The notes below the pieces were generated by a model that saw nothing but the letters and a program-made list of their open reading frames with translations, was not told the origin of the DNA and did not search any database. 64,000 nucleotides of DNA from Caldimonas brevitalea (GTDB lineage Bacteria; Pseudomonadota; Gammaproteobacteria; Burkholderiales; Burkholderiaceae_C): assembly GCF_001017435.1 (NCBI RefSeq), contig NZ_CP011371.1:1-64000 (forward strand), in the 5' to 3' direction. Position numbers and translations under genes: made by a program. Below are positions 1 to 10,464 of the stretch, in pieces; position 1 is the first letter of the stretch; each line of letters starts with the position of its first letter.

Positions 1-1464
1 ATGAGCTCCGATCTTTGGCAACGCTGCTGCGAACGTCTCGCGGCAGAGATGCCAGAACAGCAATTCAACACCTGGATCCGACCGCTGCCCGCCGGCGTCG
101 TCTCGCATGCCGAGGCCGGCCAGGTGGTGTCCGTGCGGGTGCCGAACCGCTTCAAACTCGACTGGATCCGCAACCAGTACGCGCCCCGCATCGAGATGCT
201 GCTGGCCGACCTTGCCGGCCAGCCGGTCAAGCTCGAACTGTCGCTGGCCCCCCGTGACGGTGCGCCGTCACGCCCGGCCGGCGGCACGGCCGACGCCGCG
301 GTGTATGTCCATGCCACGGCCGCATCGCATGCACACGGCCACCACAACGGCATCGCGATCCATCACCCTCCCGCCCCCGCCACGGCGCCACCGCCACCCG
401 TGGCAGCTGCCGCTGCGCAGCCGGCCGGCACGTCGGCCTGGTCGCGCAGCCGTTTGAACCCGAGCCTGACCTTCGACACCCTGGTGCCCGGGCGCGCCAA
501 CCAGATGGCGCGCACCGCCGCACTGCACGTCGCGGGGGCCCCCGGGCAGATGTACAACCCGTTGTTCATCTATGGCGGTGTCGGCCTGGGCAAGACCCAT
601 TTGATGAACGCGGTGGGCAATGCACTGCTGGCCGACAACCCGAATGCGCGCATCCTGTACCTGCACGCCGAGCAGTTCATCACCGACGTCGTCAAGAACT
701 ACCAGCGCAAGACCTTCGACGAGCTGAAGGCCAAATACCACCAACTCGACCTGCTGCTGATCGACGACGTGCAGTTTTTCGCCGGCAAGGAGCGCACGCA
801 GGAAGAGTTCTTCAACGCCTTCGAGGCGTTGCTGGCCAAGCGGGCCCACATCATCATGACCAGCGACACCTATCCCAAGGGGCTGGCCGACATCGACGAG
901 CGCCTCACCTCGCGCTTCGACTCGGGGCTGACGGTGGCCATCGAGCCGCCGGAGCTGGAGATGCGGGTCGCGATTCTGATCAAGAAAGCCGAAGCCGAGG
1001 CGACACAAATGCCCGAGGACGTGGCGTTTTTCGTCGCCAAGAACGTGCGGGCGAACGTGCGCGAGCTGGAAGGCGCGCTGCGCAAGATCCTGGCTTACTC
1101 GCGGTTTTCACACAAGGAAATCAACATCCAGCTGGCGCGCGACGCGCTCAAGGACTTGCTGTCGATCCAGAACCGGCAGATCTCGGTCGAGAACATCCAG
1201 AAGACGGTGGCCGATTTCTACAAGATCAAGGTCGCCGACATGTACTCGAAAAAGCGCCCCGCCAGCATCGCCCGGCCGCGCCAGATCGCGATGTACCTGG
1301 CCAAGGAGCTGACCCAGAAGAGCCTGCCTGAGATCGGCGAGCTGTTCGGCGGACGCGACCACACGACCGTGCTGCACGCGGTGCGCAAGATCGGCGGCGA
1401 GCGCACCAAGAACACCGAACTCAACCAGCAGCTGCACGTGCTGGAACAGACGCTGAAGGGTTGA
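1..1464 (+). CDS. dnaA: Chromosomal replication initiator DnaA
   Basis: DnaA is the AAA+ protein that binds 9-bp DnaA boxes at oriC, melts the origin and recruits DnaB helicase. The 487-residue product has the expected four parts: an N-terminal DnaB-interaction domain (about 1-90), a long Ala/Pro/His-rich linker (about 90-145), an AAA+ ATPase with Walker [10 protein letters not shown] near 192-200 and Walker [10 protein letters not shown] near 253-261, and the C-terminal box-binding helix-turn-helix with the signature GRDHTTV at 451-457. The ATG is base 1 of the window, so its promoter and any upstream rpmH cannot be seen. dnaN follows after 255 bp that carry DnaA boxes. The long low-complexity linker is a common variation in high-GC species. 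Confidence 0.98.
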   Translation: MSSDLWQRCCERLAAEMPEQQFNTWIRPLPAGVVSHAEAGQVVSVRVPNRFKLDWIRNQYAPRIEMLLADLAGQPVKLELSLAPRDGAPSRPAGGTADAAVYVHATAASHAHGHHNGIAIHHPPAPATAPPPPVAAAAAQPAGTSAWSRSRLNPSLTFDTLVPGRANQMARTAALHVAGAPGQMYNPLFIYGGVGLGKTHLMNAVGNALLADNPNARILYLHAEQFITDVVKNYQRKTFDELKAKYHQLDLLLIDDVQFFAGKERTQEEFFNAFEALLAKRAHIIMTSDTYPKGLADIDERLTSRFDSGLTVAIEPPELEMRVAILIKKAEAEATQMPEDVAFFVAKNVRANVRELEGALRKILAYSRFSHKEINIQLARDALKDLLSIQNRQISVENIQKTVADFYKIKVADMYSKKRPASIARPRQIAMYLAKELTQKSLPEIGELFGGRDHTTVLHAVRKIGGERTKNTELNQQLHVLEQTLKG

Positions 1465-1511
1465 GCGGTGCCGCGTGCCTCTGCAGCACCCCGGCCCTGC
1501 TGCCGCCCGAT

Positions 1512-1718
1512 GACAAGCCTGGGGACAAGTTTCGAACAACACCCGGGTTGTCCACAGCGCGGCGGCGCCGGCCGAAGTTGTTGTGTTTTGCCACTCGCGC
1601 AATCGAGGGTTCGCTGCACAAGCTTGTCAGCCTGCTAAAGCCTTGACCGGACAAGACAAAATAGCGTTTTCCACAAAAACTCGGCCGACCTACTACGGCT
1701 ACCACCCCAAGAGGTTCA
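1512..1718. other. Origin-like dnaA-dnaN spacer (copy A)
   Basis: This spacer carries a perfect DnaA box TTGTCCACA at 1548-1556, a near-box on the opposite strand at 1520-1528 (TTGTCCCCA read in reverse), and TTTTCCACA at 1667-1675. It also has a TTCGAACAA element at 1531-1539. Fourteen bases after the last box comes CTACTACGGCTACCAC (1690-1705), which reads as CTA-CTA-CGG-CTA and is the complement of the TAG-type DnaA-trio known from Bacillus subtilis. The dnaN ribosome-binding site follows at once. Position and boxes support oriC or a DnaA-regulated dnaN leader. Assignment of the trio element is inference. A diverged copy lies at 20710-20916. Confidence 0.7.
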
Positions 1719-1719
1719 T

Positions 1720-2826
1720 ATGATTGTGTTGAAAGCACCCCAGGAAAAAGTGCTCGGCGCCCTGCAAGCGGTCTCCGGCATCGTGGAGCGGCGTCACACC
1801 CTGCCCATCCTGGCCAACGTGCTGATCCGCAAGACTGGCAGCCAGGTGGAGTTCACCACCAGCGACCTCGAGATCCAGGTGCGTACCACCGCCGAGTTCG
1901 ACGGCGATGCGGGCGACTTCAACACCTCGGTGGGTGCGCGCAAGCTGATCGACATCCTGAAGTCGCTGCCCGCCGACCAGACCATGTCGCTCAGCGCCAA
2001 CCAGAACAAGCTGACGCTGCAGGGCGGCAAGAGCCGTTTCACGCTGCAGACGCTGCCGGCCGAAGACTTCCCGCTGGTGCAAGAGGCAGCCGACTTCGGC
2101 CCCGCCTTCGGCGTGCCCCAGAAGACGCTCAAAAGCCTGATCGGCCAGGTGCACTTCGCGATGGCGGTGCACGACATCCGCTACTACCTCAACGGCATCC
2201 TGTTCGTCGCCGAAGGCAAGCAGCTGACGCTGGTGGCCACCGACGGCCACCGCCTGGCGCTCGCCAGCGCCACGCTCGAGGTCGAGATGCCGCGCCAGGA
2301 CGTGATCCTGCCGCGCAAGACCGTGCTCGAGCTGCAGCGCCTGCTGAAAGACGAAGACACGCCGATCGAGATGCGCTTTGCCGGCAACCAGGCCAAGTTC
2401 AGCTTCAGCGGCATGGAGTTCGTCACCAAGCTGGTCGAGGGCAAGTTCCCCGACTACAACCGCGTGATCCCCAAGAACCACAAGAACAGCGTGACGCTCG
2501 GCCGTGCGCCGCTGTTAGCCAGCCTGCAGCGCGCCGCCATCCTGACCAGCGAAAAGTTCAAGGGCGTGCGCCTGAACATCGAGCCGGGCACCTTGCGCAT
2601 CGCCTCGAGCAATGCCGAGCAGGAAGAGGCCAAGGAAGAGCTCGAGATCGACTATGGCGGCGACACCATCGAGATCGGCTTCAACGTCACCTACCTGGTC
2701 GACGCGCTGGCCAACATGAGCCAGGACATGGTGCAGATCGACCTGCACGATGCCAACAGCTCTGCCCTGCTGACCATCCCCGAGCAGACCGGCTTCAAGT
2801 ACGTGGTGATGCCCATGCGCATCTGA
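1720..2826 (+). CDS. dnaN: DNA polymerase III sliding clamp (beta subunit)
   Basis: DnaN forms the dimeric ring that tethers DNA polymerase III to the template and acts as a hub for repair and mismatch proteins. The 368-residue length is standard, and the protein shows the three-fold clamp repeat with the conserved opening (MIVLKAPQEKVL) and the C-terminal ending VVMPMRI that forms part of the client-binding pocket. The ATG at 1720 follows an AAGAGG ribosome-binding site at 1709-1714. It lies between dnaA and gyrB in the order typical of proteobacterial origins. DnaA boxes upstream suggest that DnaA level influences its transcription. No unusual residues were noticed. Confidence 0.98.
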   Translation: MIVLKAPQEKVLGALQAVSGIVERRHTLPILANVLIRKTGSQVEFTTSDLEIQVRTTAEFDGDAGDFNTSVGARKLIDILKSLPADQTMSLSANQNKLTLQGGKSRFTLQTLPAEDFPLVQEAADFGPAFGVPQKTLKSLIGQVHFAMAVHDIRYYLNGILFVAEGKQLTLVATDGHRLALASATLEVEMPRQDVILPRKTVLELQRLLKDEDTPIEMRFAGNQAKFSFSGMEFVTKLVEGKFPDYNRVIPKNHKNSVTLGRAPLLASLQRAAILTSEKFKGVRLNIEPGTLRIASSNAEQEEAKEELEIDYGGDTIEIGFNVTYLVDALANMSQDMVQIDLHDANSSALLTIPEQTGFKYVVMPMRI

Positions 2827-2849
2827 CGACGACGACCCGCGGCCCACCG

Positions 2850-2866
2850 CCCGGCGTCGCGCCGGG
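2850..2866. terminator. GC-rich hairpin between dnaN and gyrB
   Basis: A perfect 7-bp inverted repeat CCCGGCG/CGCCGGG with a 3-base loop lies 24 bases after the dnaN stop. No T-tract follows, so it is not a canonical intrinsic terminator. It may slow polymerase or protect the dnaN transcript end. The rest of the 185-bp spacer up to gyrB shows nothing recognisable. Confidence 0.3.
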
Positions 2867-2960
2867 TGCTGGGGCCCGCCGAACGACGCGCACCCCGATG
2901 GGCGCGCGCGTGAGCGGCACGAGGGCTCCCCGCCCCCTTCCCGCTTCAGCGTTTCCATAG

Positions 2961-5555
<2,595 letters not shown>

Positions 5556-5592
5556 CGCGTGTTGTAGATAACCGCAAAGCCTGAGAAACGGG

Positions 5593-5631
5593 GCCCGATC
5601 AGCTGAGCGACTGATCGGGCTCTGATTTTTT
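5593..5631 (+). terminator. Rho-independent terminator of gyrB
   Basis: A perfect 10-bp stem GCCCGATCAG (5593-5602) pairs with CTGATCGGGC (5611-5620) around an 8-base loop and is followed by six T at 5626-5631. It lies 38 bases after the gyrB stop and closes the dnaA-dnaN-gyrB block. Confidence 0.9.
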
Positions 5632-5883
5632 CTAATGGCCGTAAATCAGGCTGAGCGACCAGCGCTACGAACCCACCGGTCGCTTCGAACCGTGAAACAA
5701 GCCAGACCAGCATGCTCGACGCCTAGGTCGACGCGGGCTGAACAGCCTTCTGGTCCAGCACATCTCCAACCGGGTGCAGCGCTGGAGCACAGCGCCAACC
5801 CCGTTTTCATCCACCGCCTCGGTGACGAAAACAGCAGCGATGCTGGCACATCGGAAGATGCTCGGTTCCCCGTCCCCGGGCTT
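5632..5883. other. Non-coding stretch after the gyrB terminator
   Basis: Composition falls to more AT here than in the flanking core genes, marking the start of an accessory patch that runs to about 8.1 kb. A short plus-strand reading ending in DQRYEPTGRFEP followed by a stop looks like the tail of a lost gene, but I cannot assign it to a family. No terminal repeats or transposase motifs were seen. Confidence 0.3.
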
Positions 5884-6060
5884 TCATCGAAGAAGCGAAG
5901 TGACGATCGATGCGATCGAGACCGTGATGAGTGCAATGCTGAAAGCCACATCACGCACTGTCAGTCTTCGCTGCATGCGTCTCCAAGCTTCGAGCTTGAT
6001 CTCGGGCGGGTCACGACGAAAGTACTTGAACTGATCCGGATCTTGCGGGAGCTTCATCAT
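5884..6060 (-). CDS. Small putative single-span membrane protein
   Basis: This is a 58-residue reading frame whose best start is the ATG at 6060, because GAAGG lies 8 bases upstream; longer in-frame starts at 6084 and 6237 lack a ribosome-binding site. It overlaps the last 50 bases of the HsdM/HsdS-like gene in another frame, which implies translational coupling. The N-terminal half is charged (DPDQFKYFRRDPPE, then Arg/Lys-rich) and the C-terminus is one hydrophobic helix (VAFSIALITVSIASIV). I do not recognise the family. The position suggests a membrane partner of the upstream protein, which is inference. It could be spurious, but the SD, the overlap and the clean amphipathic/TM organisation argue for a real gene. 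Confidence 0.5.
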   Translation of the reverse strand: MMKLPQDPDQFKYFRRDPPEIKLEAWRRMQRRLTVRDVAFSIALITVSIASIVTSLLR

Positions 6061-7873
6061 CTGCATCACCTTCGCCATACGCATGCTCGAGTGACCAGAG
6101 ATGAGCCGCCGCTTTGGCTTGCAGCGCGCGAAGCTGGTCAATCTGTTCTTGAATACGACCCTCTGTTTCCAAAGCCTCGGCTGCTGCCGCTTGCTCTTCG
6201 CTTGACGGGAGCTGAACTGGCAGTGCCAGCAGTTCACGTAGCTGGATCAGCGGTGTCGTGCTTCCTGCGACGATGCCACGCAACTGAAGCTGCCCCATGG
6301 GCGAGCGGAGCAGCAGAAAGAGCGCCCTTGGGTCGACAGAGCGCGGATCGCTGACGCGAAGAACAATCCCCGACTGGCCGGCGATCCAGCCGCCCGGGCC
6401 GGGGTTAGGCACCTTGGTAGGCACGATTCCCACTTTGCCGACGCTGCCCTTCACAATCAAAACGATGTCGAGCGGCTGCAAAAACAACGGAGCAGCCGAC
6501 GCGAGGGTGCCGCCGTCAATGGAGATCCTGCGTTCTGCTCCGGAGATATATCCGTGTTCAGGAAGGTCGGCCGCTCCAATCTCATACAGAGTCGTGGGTT
6601 GCGCAGAAGCCGGAACATCTTTGCGGGTGGTCGCCGGCAGCGGCCGGACAGTGCGGACGAGCTGGCCCAATGTCACGGGCCGCCCGGGTGAGGGTCGTGG
6701 ACCCAACAGGTTTGCTGCCTTGCGGGCCGTCACGTAGCGATTGACTTGCAGCGTGGCGTCGTTGTCGATGACGTCGGCTTGGGGGACTGTTGCAACGCAC
6801 GGGTCTGAGGGTTCCTGCGCAGACGTCGCAAGCTCCGCCAGATCCCCAGGATCGCAAAGCTGCCACCGGGTTTTGGAGGTAGGAGTGCAGAACCTTGATC
6901 CGTCAACCTCCAAGAATCGAACTCGGTGGTGCCCGCCGTTGGGATCGAGGATCAATAGCGCGGTTGCGACAGCCGTGGATTCGAGCAGGCCCTTGGGAAA
7001 CGCGATAACCGCCTCGACCATCCCTCGCTTGAGGAGGTCGTAGCGAAGAGCCGCTTCAGCGCCTGTATTCGACAGCAAACTGTTAGGCACGAGCACCACG
7101 ACTCGTCTTTTCGCCTGAGCCAGCAAATGACGAATTGCGAGGATGGAGCCGGAAGTCGTGCTCTCCGCGAATCGGTTCCAACGGCCATCGTAGGACACCT
7201 CCCTCTCATAGCGAAGTCCCACCGGCGGGAAGCTGAGAGCGACATCGAACTTGATCAGTGAGCCGTTCGCGATCTGGGAGGGTGCAAGGATGGGATCAGC
7301 GTAGTGAACCGGCGAGGAGGCCCCGGCCAGCAGCTGAAAGAGCCGCGGGATGCTCGAGTGAATCGGTGTCTCAATAGAAGCGACTGCCCCGACCGCGTGG
7401 GCGGCGATCGCCAGTTGCGCGTAAAAGTCCCACGGTGTGTAGACAGAGTCGTTCGGTGCGAGCCGGCCGAGCTGGACCATGAGTGATACCAACCGGCTTG
7501 GGATTGCCAACGGCGCGCCGCGATCACTTCGAAGCAGATCGCCCACCGACAGCTTGTCGAGTTCCCCGGCGACAGCCAACTCGTACGCTAAAGCGACGAG
7601 TGTCAGCACCACTGTGCCGTCCATTCCTTGCAGCTTGGCAAGGTCGCTGAGAAGACCGTCGTGTTGCTCTTTCGTGGCGCTGAGCAGCGTGTCCTGAAGA
7701 ACAGACAGGCCTCCGTCTACGATCCGCTGCATCGCGCAGGCCTCTGAAAGCCTGCCGCTCACCGAGAGCTTTGCCCACCCAAAAAGCGCCATGCCGACGA
7801 CGAACGCGTCCAAGTCGGACAGTGCGTTGGCGCGCAGGAGCCTGATGACGTTCAAGGGACGGTTGTCTTGCAT
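6011..7873 (-). CDS. Degenerate HsdM-like methylase fused to an HsdS-like specificity domain
   Basis: The 620-residue protein has an N-terminal region like type I restriction M subunits. VYTPWDF at 144-150 matches the VYTP motif that normally precedes the SAM-binding loop, and FDVALSFPPVG at 209-219 sits where FDVVLANPPFG is expected. The DPACGSGG loop (motif I) is absent and the catalytic NPPF reads SFPPV, so methyltransferase activity is unlikely. Residues about 400-595 resemble an S-subunit target-recognition domain (LDIVLIVKGSVGKVGIV, LLLRSPMGQLQLRGIVAGST) ending in a coiled-coil-like helix after LPSSEEQ. No HsdR is nearby. Composition is lower in GC than its neighbours, suggesting transfer. 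It could be a DNA-recognition protein of a defence or regulatory system; that role is inferred. Confidence 0.7.
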   Translation of the reverse strand: MQDNRPLNVIRLLRANALSDLDAFVVGMALFGWAKLSVSGRLSEACAMQRIVDGGLSVLQDTLLSATKEQHDGLLSDLAKLQGMDGTVVLTLVALAYELAVAGELDKLSVGDLLRSDRGAPLAIPSRLVSLMVQLGRLAPNDSVYTPWDFYAQLAIAAHAVGAVASIETPIHSSIPRLFQLLAGASSPVHYADPILAPSQIANGSLIKFDVALSFPPVGLRYEREVSYDGRWNRFAESTTSGSILAIRHLLAQAKRRVVVLVPNSLLSNTGAEAALRYDLLKRGMVEAVIAFPKGLLESTAVATALLILDPNGGHHRVRFLEVDGSRFCTPTSKTRWQLCDPGDLAELATSAQEPSDPCVATVPQADVIDNDATLQVNRYVTARKAANLLGPRPSPGRPVTLGQLVRTVRPLPATTRKDVPASAQPTTLYEIGAADLPEHGYISGAERRISIDGGTLASAAPLFLQPLDIVLIVKGSVGKVGIVPTKVPNPGPGGWIAGQSGIVLRVSDPRSVDPRALFLLLRSPMGQLQLRGIVAGSTTPLIQLRELLALPVQLPSSEEQAAAAEALETEGRIQEQIDQLRALQAKAAAHLWSLEHAYGEGDADDEAPARSGSVQVLSS

Positions 7874-7894
7874 GGCCTAGCTCAAGTGGCATAA

Positions 7895-7911
7895 GAAGTA
7901 TTGACTACTTC
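7895..7911. promoter_or_regulatory. Palindrome upstream of the HsdM/HsdS-like gene
   Basis: GAAGTA (7895-7900) and TACTTC (7906-7911) form a perfect inverted repeat with a 5-base spacer, 21 bases upstream of the ATG at 7873. It sits in the most AT-rich stretch of the local spacer, where a promoter would be expected. The binding protein is unknown. Confidence 0.3.
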
Positions 7912-8094
7912 GAAACAAACGTCAATTCGACCGAGGACGGGCGCTGAAAGGTGGCGATGCACTCGTTGGCCGCATTAACGGCAGGACCGCACGCGAGCGC
8001 AACGAACGACGGTCACGGCTGGCAGGGGCGCGATGCAGCACTCAAGCGCGGCCAGTCCGACCAACCCTGATGGACACTCTGGTATTTCTCGTCA

Positions 8095-8110
8095 TATGAT
8101 GCCCATCATG
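8095..8110. promoter_or_regulatory. Putative TetR operator at the tetR start
   Basis: ATGATG-CC-CATCAT at 8096-8109 is a perfect palindrome. The 16-mer TATGATGCCCATCATG shares 13 of 16 positions with the second site at 8734-8749 in front of the MFS gene. A site at the regulator's own start plus one before the adjacent pump is the usual plan of TetR autoregulation. Confidence 0.55.
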
Positions 8111-8692
8111 AAGTCCGAAGACCGCCCGTCCCGCAAGGAGCTCACCCACGAGCGCATCGTGCGCACGGCCGCCCGCATCATCCGGGCCAGCGGCTACCAC
8201 GGCACCGGCGTGGCGGACATCATGAAGGCGGCCGGCCTCACGCACGGCGGCTTCTACGCGCACTTCCCTTCCCGCGACGCGCTCCTGGCCGAAGCGTCCG
8301 ACCAGGCCGGCGCCGAGGGTGTCGCCAGCCTGACCCAGGCTGCCGCGCGGGCTCCGGCCGGCGAAGGCCTGCAGGCTTTGCTCGACGCCTATCTGTCCGA
8401 CGCCCATCTGCAGCAACCCGAGCGGGGATGCCCGGTGGCGGCACTCGGTTCGGAAATGCCTCGCCAATCGCCCGAGGTGCGCGCCGCCGCAACACGCCGC
8501 ATCAAGGAGCTGGTCGACCTGATCGAACGCCTGCGGCCCGATTGGGGACAGCCCGGCGCGCACGACGCGGCGCTGGCCACGCTCAGCGCCATGCTCGGTG
8601 CGCTGCTCGTGGCCCGTGCCGTCGACGACCCTCGGTTGGCGGACGCTGTGCGCCACGCCACCCGCGAACACCTGCTGCAGCACCTCGGTTAG
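8108..8692 (+). CDS. TetR/AcrR family transcriptional repressor
   Basis: The N-terminal TetR helix-turn-helix is complete: RIVRTAARIIRASGYHGTGV, then IMKAAGLTHGGFYAHFPSRDALL, the typical recognition-helix region. The C-terminal ligand domain is all-helical (RGCPVAALGSEMPRQSPEVR). The start is uncertain. ATG 8108 gives 194 residues and places the HTH at the usual distance, but it overlaps a palindrome and lacks a Shine-Dalgarno. The first in-frame ATG is 8033, with AGGGG four bases upstream, and 8096 and 8099 also lie in frame. The adjacent MFS pump on the same strand and the two matching operators imply that it represses itself and the pump until a toxic ligand binds. Confidence 0.85.
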   Translation: MKSEDRPSRKELTHERIVRTAARIIRASGYHGTGVADIMKAAGLTHGGFYAHFPSRDALLAEASDQAGAEGVASLTQAAARAPAGEGLQALLDAYLSDAHLQQPERGCPVAALGSEMPRQSPEVRAAATRRIKELVDLIERLRPDWGQPGAHDAALATLSAMLGALLVARAVDDPRLADAVRHATREHLLQHLG

Positions 8693-8733
8693 GTTCACCC
8701 GATGGCCTCGCCCTGTTCTGTTTCGCATACCAA

Positions 8734-8749
8734 TATGATGCTCGTCATA
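8734..8749. promoter_or_regulatory. Putative TetR operator before the MFS pump
   Basis: TATGATGCTCGTCATA is an imperfect palindrome with perfect TATGA/TCATA arms. It matches the site over the tetR start at 13 of 16 positions and lies 152 bases upstream of the MFS start, in a 209-bp spacer that otherwise shows no gene. Confidence 0.5.
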
Positions 8750-8901
8750 CAGACGCTCGGCGAATCGACGGCATCACCGGCCCGACGCCGGCCACGGGCG
8801 CCGGCCAGCGCACCCGCCGCCAGGCCAGCCGCCCCGCTCGCGGTGGTCATACGCCGCCCTTCCCCACCCATTCACCTCACGGCTCACACAGGGGTCCTCG
8901 C

Positions 8902-10350
8902 ATGAACCAACCCATCGCTGCCGCCACCGGCACCGTCGCCGCCACACGCTCCCCGCCCGACGCAAGCCCCTGGCCGGTCTTCGGCATCGCGGCGGTGGCC
9001 GTCTTGCTCGTCTCGGTCGACAGCACGGTGCTGTTTGCCGCCTTCAGTGCCCTGCGTCGTGCCTTCCACGGCACCGACGCGTCCGACCTCTCCTGGGTCA
9101 TCAATGCCTACACGGTGGTCTACGCAGCCCTGCTGGTGCCGGCCGGGCGGCTAGCAGACCGCCACGGTCGACGGCGGATGTTCCGGCTCGGCCTGGCGCT
9201 GTTTCTGGTCGCGTCACTGGCTTGCGGTGCCGCTGGCTCCGTGCCCCTGCTGGTGGCAGCGCGGGTGTTGCAGGCGATGGGCGCCGCGCTGCTCACGCCG
9301 GCCTCGCTGGCCCTGGTGCTCGCCGCGTTCGGGCCGCAACGGCGCGCGGTGGCAGTCAGCCTGTGGGGCGCGGTCGGCGGCCTTGCCGCGGCCCTTGGCC
9401 CGAGCCTCGGGTCCTTCGTCGTCGACACGCTCGGCTGGTCCTGGGCCTTCTACCTCAACCTGCTGCCAGGCGGCTGGGCCTTGTGGCGCAGCGGCCGCTT
9501 AGCGGAATCGCGCGACCCCGATCGAGGTGCGCCGGCCGACCTGCCCGGCATCGTGATGCTGATCGTTGCCGTCGGGGCGCCGGCCTATGGCGTGGTGCAG
9601 TCGGAGTCGCACGGCTGGAGCCACACCTCGGTGCTGTTGCCGCTCGCCTGTGGTGCCGTGGCCCTGGCGCTGTTCATCGCCTGGGCGCGAGGCCGGCCGC
9701 ATCCGGCGGTCGATCTGTCGCTGTTCCAGCACCGCACCTACCGCTACGTCAACCTGGCCACCTTCACCTTCGGCATGGCCTTCGCGTTGATGTTCTTCGG
9801 TTTCTTCTTTTTCATGACGCACGTCTGGCACTACAGCCTGCCGCTCGCCGGGCTGGCCGTGACGCCGGGCCCCTTGCTGGTGGTGCCGGTCGCGATGCTG
9901 GGCGGGCGGCTGGCGGCACGCCACGGGCACCGGCCCCTGCTGGTCGGCGGCAGCCTGCTCTATGCCGCCGGCGGCACTTGGTTCTACCTGAGAGCCGGCG
10001 CCACGCCTGACTACCTCTACACCTGGCTGCCCGGCCTCTTGATGACCGGCACCGCCGTGGGTCTGGTGCTGCCGTCGCTCAGTGGCGCCGCCGTGGCACG
10101 CCTGCCTCCGGCCCGCTTCGGTGTCGGCAGTGCGGTCAACCAGGCGGTACGCCAAATGGGCTCGGTGCTGGGCGTCGCGCTCACCGTCGTGCTGGTCGGC
10201 CACGGGGCGCCGTCGCTGGCTGACTTCGAGCCGCTGTACGCCGCTCATGTCCTGCTAGCACTCACCACCGCCTTGTTGTGCTTGCCCGTGGACACCCGAC
10301 CGCAAGTGGCGACACTACCGTCGCCACCCAGGGCGCCGCAGGAGGTCTGA
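8902..10350 (+). CDS. MFS drug efflux transporter, DHA2 (EmrB/QacA) type
   Basis: A 482-residue inner-membrane transporter expected to export drugs or toxic organics using the proton gradient. It has the predicted 14 hydrophobic segments of the DHA2 group. The loop 2-3 motif GRLADRHGRRRMFRLG is the MFS motif A, and the TM5 region carries GPSLGSFVVD like antiporter motif C. The reading frame is open further upstream, but the ATG at 8902 has AGGGG at 8890-8894 with 7-base spacing and begins just before the first membrane helix. It sits downstream of the TetR regulator with its own putative operator. The substrate cannot be told from sequence. Confidence 0.9.
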   Translation: MNQPIAAATGTVAATRSPPDASPWPVFGIAAVAVLLVSVDSTVLFAAFSALRRAFHGTDASDLSWVINAYTVVYAALLVPAGRLADRHGRRRMFRLGLALFLVASLACGAAGSVPLLVAARVLQAMGAALLTPASLALVLAAFGPQRRAVAVSLWGAVGGLAAALGPSLGSFVVDTLGWSWAFYLNLLPGGWALWRSGRLAESRDPDRGAPADLPGIVMLIVAVGAPAYGVVQSESHGWSHTSVLLPLACGAVALALFIAWARGRPHPAVDLSLFQHRTYRYVNLATFTFGMAFALMFFGFFFFMTHVWHYSLPLAGLAVTPGPLLVVPVAMLGGRLAARHGHRPLLVGGSLLYAAGGTWFYLRAGATPDYLYTWLPGLLMTGTAVGLVLPSLSGAAVARLPPARFGVGSAVNQAVRQMGSVLGVALTVVLVGHGAPSLADFEPLYAAHVLLALTTALLCLPVDTRPQVATLPSPPRAPQEV

Positions 10351-10464
10351 GCTTCCGCCGCGCCAACCCTGATAGATCACGCGGGAATCCCTCGTTCGCG
10401 GGGACCAGGCATGCCAATGCATCCCTAGCATCGCCGTTCCTCGAAAAGCCAAGGAGGTTCCGCC

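Noticed and set aside
5635..6354. 239-codon plus-strand frame
   Set aside because: It overlaps the better supported small membrane gene and the end of the methylase-like gene; the translation is low-complexity and has no start signal.
5632..8100. Possible insertion sequence or integrated element
   Set aside because: Lower GC is clear, but no transposase, integrase, terminal inverted repeats or target duplications could be found.
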